Shown piece after piece: positions 7,798 to 19,400 of a stretch of 39,419 nucleotides of DNA. The position numbers were made by a program, and so were the translations under genes. Every line of letters starts with the position of its first letter. Position 1 is the first letter of the stretch. The notes under the pieces are model-generated. The model searched no databases and had not been told where the DNA came from. It saw only the letters and a list, made by a program, of their open reading frames with translations. This stretch comes from Bacteroidales bacterium (GTDB taxonomy: Bacteria; Bacteroidota; Bacteroidia; Bacteroidales; P3), in contig JAISUE010000049.1 of assembly GCA_031272245.1 (NCBI GenBank), positions 1 to 39,419 on the forward strand, given 5' to 3'.

Positions 7798-7816
7798 TAA
7801 CCTTAAATTTGGGTAT

Positions 7817-9466
7817 ATGAACAAAATAAAAATTTTTTTAATATGTGTTTTCCTGCCTATAATAGCGATTTCACAAAGCGAAAATGAGGATAAAAGTTTT
7901 GAATTAAGCAAGAATTTAGAAATTTTTTCAGCAGTTTATCGTACGCTGCAGACCACTTATGTAGATGAAATTCAACCAGGAGATTTGATAAAGACAGCTA
8001 TTGATGCAATGCTTGCAAAGCTTGATCCCTATACCAATTTTTTTCCGGAGTCGGATATGGAAGATGTAAAGATGCAGCTTTTGGGAAAATATGGTGGTAT
8101 TGGAGCAGTAATTCATCAGAAAGGAGATAAAGTTTATATTTCTGAACCTTATGAAGGATTACCTGCTTATGAAGCAGGATTGAGAGCAGGAGATGTTATT
8201 CTGGAAATAAACGGAATGAAAGCCGAAGGAAAGACAACCAATCAGGTTACTGAAATTTTAAGAGGGCAATCAGGGACAGATTTATCTATAAAGGTTGAAC
8301 GTGACGGTAAAGAGTTTGAAGTAAAATTTAAACGTGGAGAAATAAAGTTTCCCAATGTTCCATATTATGGTGTGGTTCGCAATAACACAGGTTATATAAA
8401 GTTGAATGAATTTACACAGGATGCAGGAAATCAGGTAGCAAATGCGTTTAGAGAACTGAAATCCCGTAATAACATTGGCAGTTTAATTATAGACTTGCGT
8501 GGAAATGGGGGAGGGTTGTTAAATGAGGCGGTTAATATTGTTAATATCTTTGTAGATAAAGGACAGATGATTGTTGCAACAAAAGGAAAGTTAAAAGAGA
8601 GAGACCAGAATTTTAAAACACAGATGCAACCTCTTGATGTCAATATTCCAATAGTTGTTCTGGTTGATAATTATTCGGCGTCAGCCTCTGAAATAGTTGC
8701 AGGCAGTTTGCAAGATATAGACAGGGCAGTTATAATGGGGCAGAGAACTTTTGGTAAAGGTTTGGTTCAAAACGTTATTCCTTTGTTGTATAATACGCAG
8801 ATGAAGGTTACAGTCAGTAAATATTATATTCCAAGCGGACGTTGTATTCAGGCTATAGATTATTCTCACAGGAATAAAGAAGGCAAGGCAGAGAAAATAC
8901 CTGATTCTTTACGTACGGCTTTCAAAACAAAAGGAGGCAGAACGGTTTATGATGGTTTTGGTATAGAGCCGGATGTTAATATAGAACCCAAATGGGCTTC
9001 CAACATTGCAATAGCAATAATTACAAAATATCTTGCTTTTGATTTTGCTACGGAGTTTGTAAAAACACATCCTGCTAAACCTGCTTTTGTAAGTGATTTC
9101 AAAATAACAGATGAGATATATCAGAACTTTATAACCTTCTTAAAAGATAAGGATTACTCTTATAAAACTGATACAGAAAGAGAAATAGAGAATTTGAAAC
9201 GGGAAGCAGAAGAAGAGAAATACGATAAATCAACCATTGATGCAATAGAACTCTTACAGCAAAAAATTAAAGAGGATAAAGCAGATGATTTGATAAAATT
9301 TCAGAAAGATATAAAGAATATTCTGCTTTCGGAGATAATTGTCAGATACTATAATCAAAAAGGAAGAATAGAGGCTTTGCTCTCTGAAGACGATGAGGTG
9401 CAGCAGGCAGTAGATTTATTACACAATACAGAGAAATATAAGAAGATACTTCAAGGGAAGAAGTAA
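7817..9466 (+). CDS. S41 family C-terminal processing protease (CtpA/Prc type)
   Basis: A 549-residue exported serine protease that cleaves near protein C-termini and takes part in envelope protein processing or turnover. Signal peptide is at about 1-19. The N-terminal S41 segment is 'LDPYTNFFPESDMEDVKMQL'. A PDZ domain follows at ~85-170 with 'GIGAVIHQKGDKVYISEP', 'AGLRAGDVILEINGMKAEG' and 'LRGQSGTDLSIKVER'. The protease core contains 'GSLIIDLRGNGGGLLNEAV'. Catalytic residues fit the Prc spacing exactly: Ser289 in SASASE, Lys314 in FGKGLVQ (25 residues later) and Gln318 (four further on). The C-terminal ~150 residues are helical and charged (E/K-rich), as in Bacteroidota CtpA homologues. It is transcribed from its own promoter and faces a convergent TPR gene. 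Confidence 0.93.
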   Translation: MNKIKIFLICVFLPIIAISQSENEDKSFELSKNLEIFSAVYRTLQTTYVDEIQPGDLIKTAIDAMLAKLDPYTNFFPESDMEDVKMQLLGKYGGIGAVIHQKGDKVYISEPYEGLPAYEAGLRAGDVILEINGMKAEGKTTNQVTEILRGQSGTDLSIKVERDGKEFEVKFKRGEIKFPNVPYYGVVRNNTGYIKLNEFTQDAGNQVANAFRELKSRNNIGSLIIDLRGNGGGLLNEAVNIVNIFVDKGQMIVATKGKLKERDQNFKTQMQPLDVNIPIVVLVDNYSASASEIVAGSLQDIDRAVIMGQRTFGKGLVQNVIPLLYNTQMKVTVSKYYIPSGRCIQAIDYSHRNKEGKAEKIPDSLRTAFKTKGGRTVYDGFGIEPDVNIEPKWASNIAIAIITKYLAFDFATEFVKTHPAKPAFVSDFKITDEIYQNFITFLKDKDYSYKTDTEREIENLKREAEEEKYDKSTIDAIELLQQKIKEDKADDLIKFQKDIKNILLSEIIVRYYNQKGRIEALLSEDDEVQQAVDLLHNTEKYKKILQGKK

Positions 9467-9479
9467 TATTTTTATAATC

Positions 9480-9510
9480 AAAAAAAAGCATCTTAACGAA
9501 TTAAGATGCT
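9480..9510 (-). terminator. Rho-independent terminator of the TPR gene
   Basis: A perfect 10-bp stem pairs AGCATCTTAA at 9487-9496 with TTAAGATGCT at 9501-9510 around a 4-base loop. On the reverse strand the loop reads TTCG and the stem is followed by a run of T (complement of the A run at 9480-9487). It therefore terminates the reverse-strand TPR gene ending at 9558. In the forward direction there is no T run, so it would only weakly stop transcription from the protease gene. Confidence 0.88.
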
Positions 9511-9557
9511 ACTGAATTAATATATAAATAAAGTATTAGAAAAATTATTTAACTTCT

Positions 9558-10238
9558 CTATTGAATAGCTTCAAGGCGAGAAATATACTTTTCTATATCC
9601 TGATATTCCATTGAACGTGGATAATCTTTTTTTATCTTTTTGAATGTTTCCAATGCTTTAGCATTCTCTTTCTTTATTTCATAAACCAAACCTAACTTTA
9701 ACAGAGCCGCAGGAGCAGTCATTTCATTATCATATTTAGTTGCCTGTTCGTAATATTTAATAGCTTCGTCCCAATTATTCAGTTCTGCATAAGCGTCAGC
9801 CAGCAACATTTTTGCTTCAGGTGCAGCTAATAAATCTTTAAATTTTATTTTAGACAGATAGTCTATAGCATTTTGGTATTCTCCTTTTTTTAAATATGCA
9901 ACTCCTGCATAATATCTAACTAAATTACTGCTCTTACCTGAACTGTAATTATCTAAAAATGCTATTGCTCCAACGTGTTTTCCATCTCCTTTAAGTACTT
10001 TATCATAATCATCTAAAGCAAAATAATGTTGAATAGGGAACAATTCTGCTGCTGCACTTTTTTCTCTTGGAACAGCATAAAAATTTCTGTATGCTAACCA
10101 GCCTCCTATAACAACAATAATAACGATTGCTACTAAAGACAGCAATTTTTTATTATTTTCAATGAACTTTTCAGTTCTTGTTATCACCTCACCTACTGCG
10201 AGATTTTTGTGTTCGGTGTTATTATTTTCTGTATTCAT
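9558..10238 (-). CDS. Membrane-anchored periplasmic TPR protein (YfgM-like)
   Basis: A 226-residue protein with a short polar N-terminus, one membrane helix at about residues 33-55 (LLSLVAIVIIVVIGGWLAY) and a C-terminal periplasmic TPR domain with at least three to four repeats. Clear helices include 'VAYLKKGEYQNAIDYLSKI', 'ADAYAELNNWDEAIKYYEQA' and 'GLVYEIKKENAKALETFKKI'. The layout matches YfgM-like and related Bacteroidota tetratricopeptide proteins. Those are thought to assist SecYEG-linked or periplasmic chaperone networks, but the function here is inferred only from architecture. The longest frame begins with TTG at 10253; the ATG at 10238 gives a more conventional start (MNTENNNTEHKN), 36 bases from the promoter element. 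Confidence 0.75.
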   Translation of the reverse strand: MNTENNNTEHKNLAVGEVITRTEKFIENNKKLLSLVAIVIIVVIGGWLAYRNFYAVPREKSAAAELFPIQHYFALDDYDKVLKGDGKHVGAIAFLDNYSSGKSSNLVRYYAGVAYLKKGEYQNAIDYLSKIKFKDLLAAPEAKMLLADAYAELNNWDEAIKYYEQATKYDNEMTAPAALLKLGLVYEIKKENAKALETFKKIKKDYPRSMEYQDIEKYISRLEAIQ

Positions 10239-10274
10239 ATTATTTATATGCAATTTTTACATTAAAAACGCTTG

Positions 10275-10282
10275 CAAAGGTA
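10275..10282 (-). promoter_or_regulatory. -7 promoter element for the TPR gene
   Basis: TACCTTTG on the reverse strand, 36 bases upstream of the ATG at 10238. Confidence 0.6.
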
Positions 10283-10383
10283 CAACTTTTTTTTTGATAT
10301 TGAATTTTTTATTACTGTAAAAATGATTTTTTTTATTTTGACGGTTACTTTGAGGTCAGAAATATTGTTTATAGTAGTACATT

Positions 10384-10416
10384 TTGTGAATAAAAGAAAA
10401 ATTTATTGTATATTTG
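10384..10416 (+). promoter_or_regulatory. Promoter of the giant T9SS cargo gene
   Basis: TTG at 10384-10386 and TATATTTG at 10409-10416, spaced 22 bp. The predicted leader is about 65 bases, longer than for most genes here. Confidence 0.6.
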
Positions 10417-10435
10417 CACTGTCTATAAAACAGTG
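10417..10435. promoter_or_regulatory. Inverted repeat at predicted transcription start
   Basis: CACTGT (10417-10422) and ACAGTG (10430-10435) form a perfect 6-bp inverted repeat with a 7-base gap, directly abutting the -7 element. It could be a binding site covering the start region, or a 5'-end hairpin of the mRNA if transcription starts within the first base or two. The repeat is short, so chance is possible. Confidence 0.35.
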
Positions 10436-10485
10436 AATTAAAAAAATAAATGTAATAAATTGATATTGATAAAAAAATATTAGAT

Positions 10486-13400
10486 ATGAAGAATAAAATA
10501 TTATTTTCAGCTTTTTGTTTGTTGTTAAGCACATTAGTGTCTTTGGGACAAACCACTACTCATATTTATGATTCTCTTGATTTTGAATCGGGTTCTATAA
10601 GTCCTACATGGACAATCAATACGGGAGCATCATATTTGATAGTTACTAATGTTCATGCTCCGTCATCAGGAACGAATGGTAAAGCGTTACAGTTAAAACC
10701 AAATACAGCATCAGCCGATACATTAACTTCACCAATATACAATGTATCACAGGGGCAATGGGCAAGGTTGGAATTCAGTCATATTCCTATGATTGCAAAT
10801 TCTTCAAATGGTGTTGCAGTCTTTATAAGGTATCAAAATACATCAGGTGCATGGTCAAATCCTGTCAAATTAGATGCACCGAATGCAACTTTAACAGCAG
10901 ACTGTTATGATGCTTCTTATGGAATAAATGTTGGTTGTGCAAATAATTTTTCTGTTGGTAACACTTTTTTTGCTTCATGTTATTATGATGTAGATATTAC
11001 TACACCAGTGCCATCAGTCAGTGATAACAGTATGTGGAAACATGAGATATTTAATCTCACATCTTATCGTTTAACAAACGAAGCTATAGCTTTTCAGTTA
11101 ATGTTTATTGTTCCAAAAGCTCCTAATGCTACTATTGCTGCATGGGCAGGCTGGTTTTTAGATGATATAAGAGTTTATCTTGGAGGAATGATAGGACCAA
11201 CAGGACAGGCGATAAGAGTGCCTCAAATAACAGCCTTAAATACAATACCTCCTGACGGAGTATATCCTAATTGTTCAGCTAATAAAATAAAAGTAACAGT
11301 AACAAATGCGGACACGGTTTATGTTATTAGAAGAGTTGGAAGTACAACCGATACATTACCTTTGGAACGAGCAGGAAATGTATATTCAGGAAACATACCT
11401 TTTATAGGTTTTAATCAGGATATATATTGGAGATTAGAGGCTAAAGATGTTCGTGGCAACATTGTTCGTTATCCTTATCAATATAAAGAATTTAAGAGAT
11501 TTAGAAATGTTAGAGGTTATGTAGGAAGTTCTCAATATGCAGATACATTATTGTCTTCGGATAACTTTTGTGCTGTTTCAGGTGTTCGCCAGCGTGCAAT
11601 ACAGATGCGATACAGTGCAGCAGATTTACTGGCAAGAGGGTATTCAATCGGAAATATCAAAGATATTAGTTTCCGTGTTACAGATTTGCCTACAAGTGGA
11701 GTTACCACTTTGACTAATTTAAAAATAGAAATGGCTTTATGCAGTCAGAGTTATACTACAGGTACTAAACTTTATGTTGGAGGGAATTTAGTTGCAGACT
11801 ATCCTTCATTCACTGTTAATATGAAAAATTGGGTTAAAATACGTTTAGCTCAACCGTTTATTTGGGATGGAACAAGCGATATTATTGTAAAAATATATTG
11901 TGATGCTGTAACACCACTGACTTCTTTTGTGAAAGCACAGTACTACACTAAACCAGCTTTAGCTACAAATTACAGAACACAAATAATAGACAATTCTCTT
12001 ACAAACGTAGATATTTATACACAAAGTAATTTATTATCTTTTACCTCTACTATAAATAAACAGCCAAATATAATTTTCAATTTTGTAGACTGTCTTTTTG
12101 ACGTTGATGCTGCAATGTCTTATAAATTAGCAACTCCTGCTACGGCATTAAATATTTCTAATCTGTATCAGGTTAATTCCGTAATACCAACAACGTTCGC
12201 AGGTTTTGTCCGTAATGATGGAATAGAAACATTGCCGTTGGGTCAAACCAAATATGTATTTAAGCATACTTCTACAACAGCTTTTGGTACGCCAAGTATT
12301 TTTAACAACTGGACAACAGCAGTTAATCCAATAGATACAACAGTTACTCTTGAAGGAGATACTCTATTTTATGCAGTGGATTCAGTTGTTCAAACTGCAG
12401 CTCTTACGTTTCCTTCAGAAGGTTATTATTATTTAAAGATATGGTCTGAAATATTACCTCCTTCCATTGATTGGAATCAGAGTAATGATACTGCATATTT
12501 TGAAGTAGTTTCCTGTAACGGTACAATGTCGGGTATATATTCCATAGGTACTTCGGCAGGACCTGTTAAAAGTTTCAAAACTTTTACTGAAGCATTCAGA
12601 ATGTTGAAGATATGTGGAATAGGAGGACCTGTAACTTTTAATATAGACAATACAGGAAATTATTATGCAGAAGAACTGGATTTTCCTGCATATACAGAAG
12701 TAGCAGGTTTGTCTGCTACTAACAACATAACATTTAAAAGTACAACCACATCTCCTATACGTATGATGGCTGATGTTGCAAATGATGAAAGTTATAATCT
12801 TGATAATTGTAAATATATAAAATTTGAAAATATAGACTTTCAATCAGCAAAGAAATATACATCAGAAGATAAATATGTATTCAGTATGAATGCAAATACT
12901 TCCGATATAGAATTTAAAAAATGCAGATTTAGAAAATTGCCTGTGGCTGCTTCACCGGAAGATACTCTTATCTTAACTAACAAGCCAACAGCAATGATAA
13001 ACATCGGAGCTGCTAATAATATAATAATAGACAGTTGCAGTTTTCTTTATCCTGCCGAAACAGACATTCTTATTCAAGGATATTCGGAAACAAATTTAAG
13101 TTCAGGTATTACTGTTAGAAATTGTACTTTTGAAAATGGACAGATTATTTATGACCAGCAAACGCATCCTTTGGATACCGTAACTACCAATAAGGCTATT
13201 AATGCTAATTTTACATCTAATTTAAATATCATAAATAATAAATTCAAAACACCGATATTACCCGCTTCTATTAACTCACTTACTTATACTGTAAGTGTTG
13301 CGAGTTCAAAGAATATTAATATTACAAAAAATGAATTTGATTTGCAGAACGTGAGTGCATTGGCAGTAAGTGATGTGTTAAATTCAGATACAGTTTCTGT

Positions 13401-16400
13401 AATCGCTAATAATGAGATAGGTGTATATAATCATACTGGCGGGACTCTTGAATTGATAACAGGCTGTCTTGAATATAAGTCAGGTTATAATACCTTAATA
13501 GCACACAATAACATATATGCAAAAGATGATATAAGCAATATTCATTATACAAATGCTTTCTCTTTGGGAACAGATGTTACAAGTAACAGTACCGTTGTAT
13601 CAAATGTACGCTTTATGAATAATGTTGTTATTTCAGATGGAGCAGGTTATGCTGTAGCATTGCTGACAAATGATTTAGCTACTTATGAATTTGCTAATAA
13701 TATTTATTACAAGTCAAGTTATCCTGTATATGATCCGCCTATAGAAGACAGCAATTTGCTCTTTTCTTATGGGTCTGTTATTATGTCGGTAGATGAGTGG
13801 ATAGCTTATGTACATGAAGATTCTTCTTACTATTCAAGGAATCCTTTCTTTGTTGGTTGGAATGACTTAACAACCACAAATCCTTTTTTATGCAATAAAG
13901 GTGCTATCATACCTAATATTACAGATGACTTTAATAATGTTACTAGACCAACCCCTCCTGCACGACCAACAATAGGAGCTCACGAATACGCTCCTGTAAG
14001 TATAGACATATTTGCACAGGAAGTTTATATTGATGGCAAAGGACTTTATTCTGTAGCAGGAGATACAAATGTATGGACAGCATGTGATTTTGCCAATGAT
14101 ACATTAACAATGAAATATATCAATACAGGTGATGTTACAGTACCAACTAATCAGTTAATATTAAGATATAGAATACATAATGGTACAACATGGTCGTCTG
14201 TTGTCAGTCGTACTGTCGCTCATACAATAGTACCCGGTGTAACATATACGGAAAAATTTGCACAGGGTTATAACTTTGCCAATATAGTTCCTGCTTCCGT
14301 GAAGCAATACACCGTTCAGGCATACATTTCTTTAAACACGGACGGATTCCATTACAATGATACAACATATACTTATATAATTGCTAAAGGACAAGATGCT
14401 GCTCCTACTGCACAAAACATAACCATTCCTTACGGTCAAACAGTAAATTTGAACGTTACTTCATCTTTAACAGATACTGTTTATTGGTTTTTGAACAGAA
14501 ATGATCAGGACTATGTTCATAGAGGTCGCACTTATCAAACAGGACGACTGTCTTCCGATACAATATTTTATTTTTCTGCAAAGGAAGAACATCCTAATAT
14601 CCGAATTTCAGAAATACAAATTACAACAAGCGACAATCCGAGAGGTATAACTTCACCAATGCCTATGTATGTAACAACTCCAAATGCTTTTGAAATTACC
14701 AATTTTGGTAATGGAGACGTTGATTTGCAGGGATATAAATTAAGATGTTACTATACAACAGCTGCCAATGACACAATGAAGACTTATAAGGGTTTTGAGT
14801 TTCCAAGTTATGTTTTACCATCTAATTCATCTGTTGTTCTTTTGCCAATAAATACGTCTAATCAATCAAGTTTACCTGACGGAGCATTAGCAATAGGTAC
14901 AGGTTGGAACTTAAATACAACCCAAAAAATAGGATTTATATTACGAAAACCTACTTATGATTCAGCTATTATAGATGCTGTTGCAATTAATGGAGGTATA
15001 TTTATGAATAGTCTTAATATAAGTTCTACTGTTTGGAGAAAAAGTATGTTACAAATATCCGCTGATAGCCTTGAATCTGCTTCAGCAGGTATAAGTAGAG
15101 TAAATCTTTCAGGTTCGGATTCGTCTGCATGGAGAGTGGCAACAGATACAGCCCGTATGACTATAGGTTATTACGATGATAATTTAACTACAGATGTTGA
15201 TAATGGTTGTTATGGTTATAAAACACCATTCACTGTGCATATATCTCCACTGCCTGCACGAGACCCAAGTCTTGTAGGAATAACAGTTTTAGATGATTTT
15301 GAAAATGGAGACACTGCTTGTAATTTAGGTATGCGGCAAGTGCAGGTAGAAATAAAAAACAATGGAACAGCGTCTATCACAAACGCCATACCTCTTGTAT
15401 GCAAACTATATAACGGTTCAACTTTGGTAGGTAATGTTTCTGAGTCTTATACAGGTGGAATACCAAGTGGGCAAACCAGAACCTTTACTTTTACCACACC
15501 TTTGAATTTTTCTACAACTACAACAAAGACATATCAAGTAACAGCATTTATAGATGGTTACATAAATGGAAGTACTCCAGACACAAATCGTTGGAATGAT
15601 ACACTGTCTATGAACATAACAGCATTAGCTACTCCAAATACCCCTGTTGTAACTACAAATACTGTAAGTGTTCCTTATGGAACTTCTACTACTCTTACAG
15701 CCACTTCTACAACAGGTAGTTCTACAGTTTGGTATGACGACGTATTGCAGACAACTCCATTGTCTGTGGGTAGTTATGTAACACCTGAAATTTATGAATC
15801 GGATACTTTTTATGTATCATCCATAGGTAATACCATAGATACAATTATAATAGGAGATGGAATAGAATATAATGATACTGTTTCTGCTCCTTATCCTTCG
15901 CCGTTTAATGCTCAAATAAAAAATGTTAAGGAACAGTATTTGATAAAATCTTATGAACTTGCAGCAGAAGGTATAACGGCTTCAACCATAAATTCTATTA
16001 TGTTTGAGATATTCCACACAAGAGGTGCAACAACTTTAAATAACTATACAATTAAAATCGGGCATCTTCCTGCTTCATACCAAAATCAATTAACAACATG
16101 GATACCTGATGCTAATTTACAACAGGTATATTCCGGAACAGTTTCTTTAACTAATAATCAGTCAGGCTGGAAAGCTATAGCTTTATCTCCTTCATTTGTG
16201 TATGACGGAGTATCGGATATTGTTGTTCAAATATGTTTTACTGCGACAACAGCTAGTACAATGCCAAAAGTTAGAACTAAATACACCAGAACATCTTATA
16301 CTTCAGCAGTATCATATCAAAACAGCACCACTGATGCTTGCAGTTGGACAGGTTCTCCTGGTTTAACTTCAAACAAACGTCCTAATATGAAATTTGGTGT

Positions 16401-19400
16401 GTTAAAAGCCGCTAATTGCGAGAGTAATCGTGTTATGGTTGTAGTTAATCCTACTACTGTTACTTGTGATGCGGCACTTGATTCAGTAAGTGACAGCTAT
16501 GTAGCATCAGGAGTTCCAACTGCTATGTCAGTAAAATTGAAAAACTATGGAACAACTAATTTAACTGCTTTAGATATAAACTGGACATTAGGAGGCGGAA
16601 CCGTTAATACAATTCCTTGGACAGGAAACTTAACTATAGGCGGAACATCTATAATACCAATAGTAACTCATACATTTAACCCTGGTGAAGTAACAGAATT
16701 TAAGGTTTGGTTATCCAATTTGGCTTGTGATACTCTGCAAGCTAATGATACCATAACTCAAAACGTAATAGCATGTAGAGGTAATGAAGACAGTATTATT
16801 TATTATACAATAAATCAGTCTTTACCTTCTTCATCAACAAATTATACTTCATTTTCATCTGCAATAAATGAACTTGTAGAAAAAGGTGTATGCGGAACAG
16901 TTATATTTGATGTTGCAAATGACGTCTATAACGAATCTATTGACATCCCGTCAATAAGAGGAACGTCTCCTTCAAGTTATGTTCTATTCAGAGGAGAGTC
17001 AAAAGATTCTACAGTTTTATCAGTTAATTCAGGTACTGTAATCAAATTTTTCAATACAAACAACGTAAGATTTTCTAATATGACTGTTAATAATCCATCT
17101 GCAAACAATCCAAACGTTGTTGAAATAAAACAGTCTGATTCTGTCTTTATGAATAATATGATTATAGCCTCTCCATCTGCAACAGCCTTAAATTTAGAAA
17201 CAGCCAATTTAGTTAAGTTAAGTAAAAACAACTCGTACGTGATGCTGGACAGTATTTCGTTTATGAGAGGTGCTAATGCTGTATATGCTAATTTAAGTAG
17301 TGCAGACTCTATTCGCAATATAACTATTAGAAACAGTAAGTTTATTAATTTTGCTAATAATGGAATAACACTTAATAATGTTAATAGAGCAGCTATTAAC
17401 CATAATGACTTTAATACTACTGTTGCAGTTTCGGCATCTATAGCCGTTAATGCTATTAAAATGATTAACAGTAAAGGAGTTATCAATATAAGTGCAAATA
17501 AAATTACTTTGAAAGGTATGTCCGGTTCAGGTATTAAAACAGGTATTTTGTTAAGAAAATTATCATCCACACTTCTTAATCCTATATACGTTGCTAACAA
17601 TGCTGTTGCCATTTTCGGAGATCCTACTTTGCAAAATAACTATGCTTATGTGGGAATAGATGTTGATACGGTTGAAAGTATCAATATATTCTATAATACG
17701 GTAAGAGTATTGATGAGTAAAAATGCAACAAATTCTAAATGTTTATATGTTGGAAGCGGTGATAATATTAAGATACAAAATAACAATTTGGATAATCCTG
17801 GTAAAGGCTATGTTTATTACGTTAAGAATACAAATGCTAATTCATTTTTCTCAGATTATAATAACTATAGAGGCACACTGGCTTCAGGAGCAATAAAATT
17901 TGCTTATTGGAATGCTGATGTTCCAAATCTTATTGATTTGAGAGGGAATGGAAGAGATGCGCATTCAGATACGGCATTCAATCCTTTTATCAGTGATACT
18001 AATCTTATGTTATATTATCCTAACTCAACTGTAAGAAGTGCAAACGTTGTTAATGCAATAAAAATAGACTTAACCGATAATATAAGAGATTTTGAAAAAC
18101 CTACAATAGGTGCTTATGAATACAATTTACCTTCATTTGATCAGGGTATAACGAGTGCAGATATAAACAGAGGTATAATCCTTACCACTGTAACAGATGA
18201 GGATTCCATAATTTATTACAGTGTAGGAGATCCTTTAATAGAAAATGAACCTGTTTATGTGATAGCAAGAATTGGTAACTTTGGAAAAAGTACTTTGGAT
18301 TCTGTTCAGGTAACAGCACAGTTAGCATATGATTCTTTATTTATTAATATTATAGATTCGGTTACAGAAACAAACTATCATCCTATTTCTCCTGTTAAAA
18401 CTTATGATTTTACGTTGGAAAAAGAATTTTTACCGCCGTTAGGTTTAAATCAAAACTCAAAACCTCTTTATTGGAGAGTATTTACAACCAATGAACCAAG
18501 AGATGTTATGCCTATTAATGATACTTCAGCTATTCCAAAAGAACTGACAGTATCAACTACAGTAGGAGGAAGTAATGTTTTGCATGGAGGAAGTGGTTCC
18601 GGAAGTGCAGATACTATTCGTCCAAGATATGATATAGAACCTATTTCCATAGATTTAACAGATCATATATTAGGCAGATGTGATTTGAGAAATGATACTA
18701 TAATAGTTTCAATAAGAAATAATGGAGCAAGATCAATAACTCAAGAAAATTCTGTTGGTTGGGTAATGGCTTATCAAGTAGAGGGACGAGACCCAGTGTT
18801 TGATACAGTACAATGGCCTATAGGAACTTCTTATTCAATAGGCTCAACTGAAACAGTGCAATACACTTTTAAGAAGCCGATAAATTTATATCCTACAGAT
18901 ACTGTTTATACTAAAGCCATTCCTTTCTATGGTACAATGGTAAATGATACTTTATTTAGAGATACTGTTTATAAAATAAGAGTATGGTCAAGATTACCTG
19001 AAGATAATGTTATTGCAAATGATACATCAGGGCATAACTCTACTTTGACAACTACATCTTCATGGACAAATGTAACATCACTTGCCGATCCTGTTAGACC
19101 TTATCCTTATAACGATACTATTCATTTTGGAACTTGGGGACACCCTCATGCTACACAGGATGCATCGCTTGTGATAAGATGGTTTAAGGTGGATCACTGT
19201 GATACCAATTATGAATTTAATAAAAAATCAACTTATCTATTGTCTCAAAACTTCACAACATTAAGAATGTTCAGAGATACAACATTCTTTTTAATGTCTA
19301 ATCGTACAGGTACATATAAATGTACAAGCAAGTTTTCACCTATTTCTGTCATTATTAAACCAAGAGAACCTATTGATTTGTCTTTGGAACAGATAATAGA

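Noticed and set aside
12454-12843. 129-codon reverse-strand frame opposite beta-helix 1
   Set aside because: Shadow of a well-supported coding region with low-complexity Cys/Ile/Tyr composition and no start signals.
16977-17612. 211-codon hydrophobic open frame on the reverse strand inside the giant gene
   Set aside because: It is antisense to beta-helix 2, where Asn/Ile/Ser-rich coding sequence (AAT, ATT) reads as Ile/Leu on the opposite strand. It has no promoter element and no recognisable family, so it is a coding shadow.
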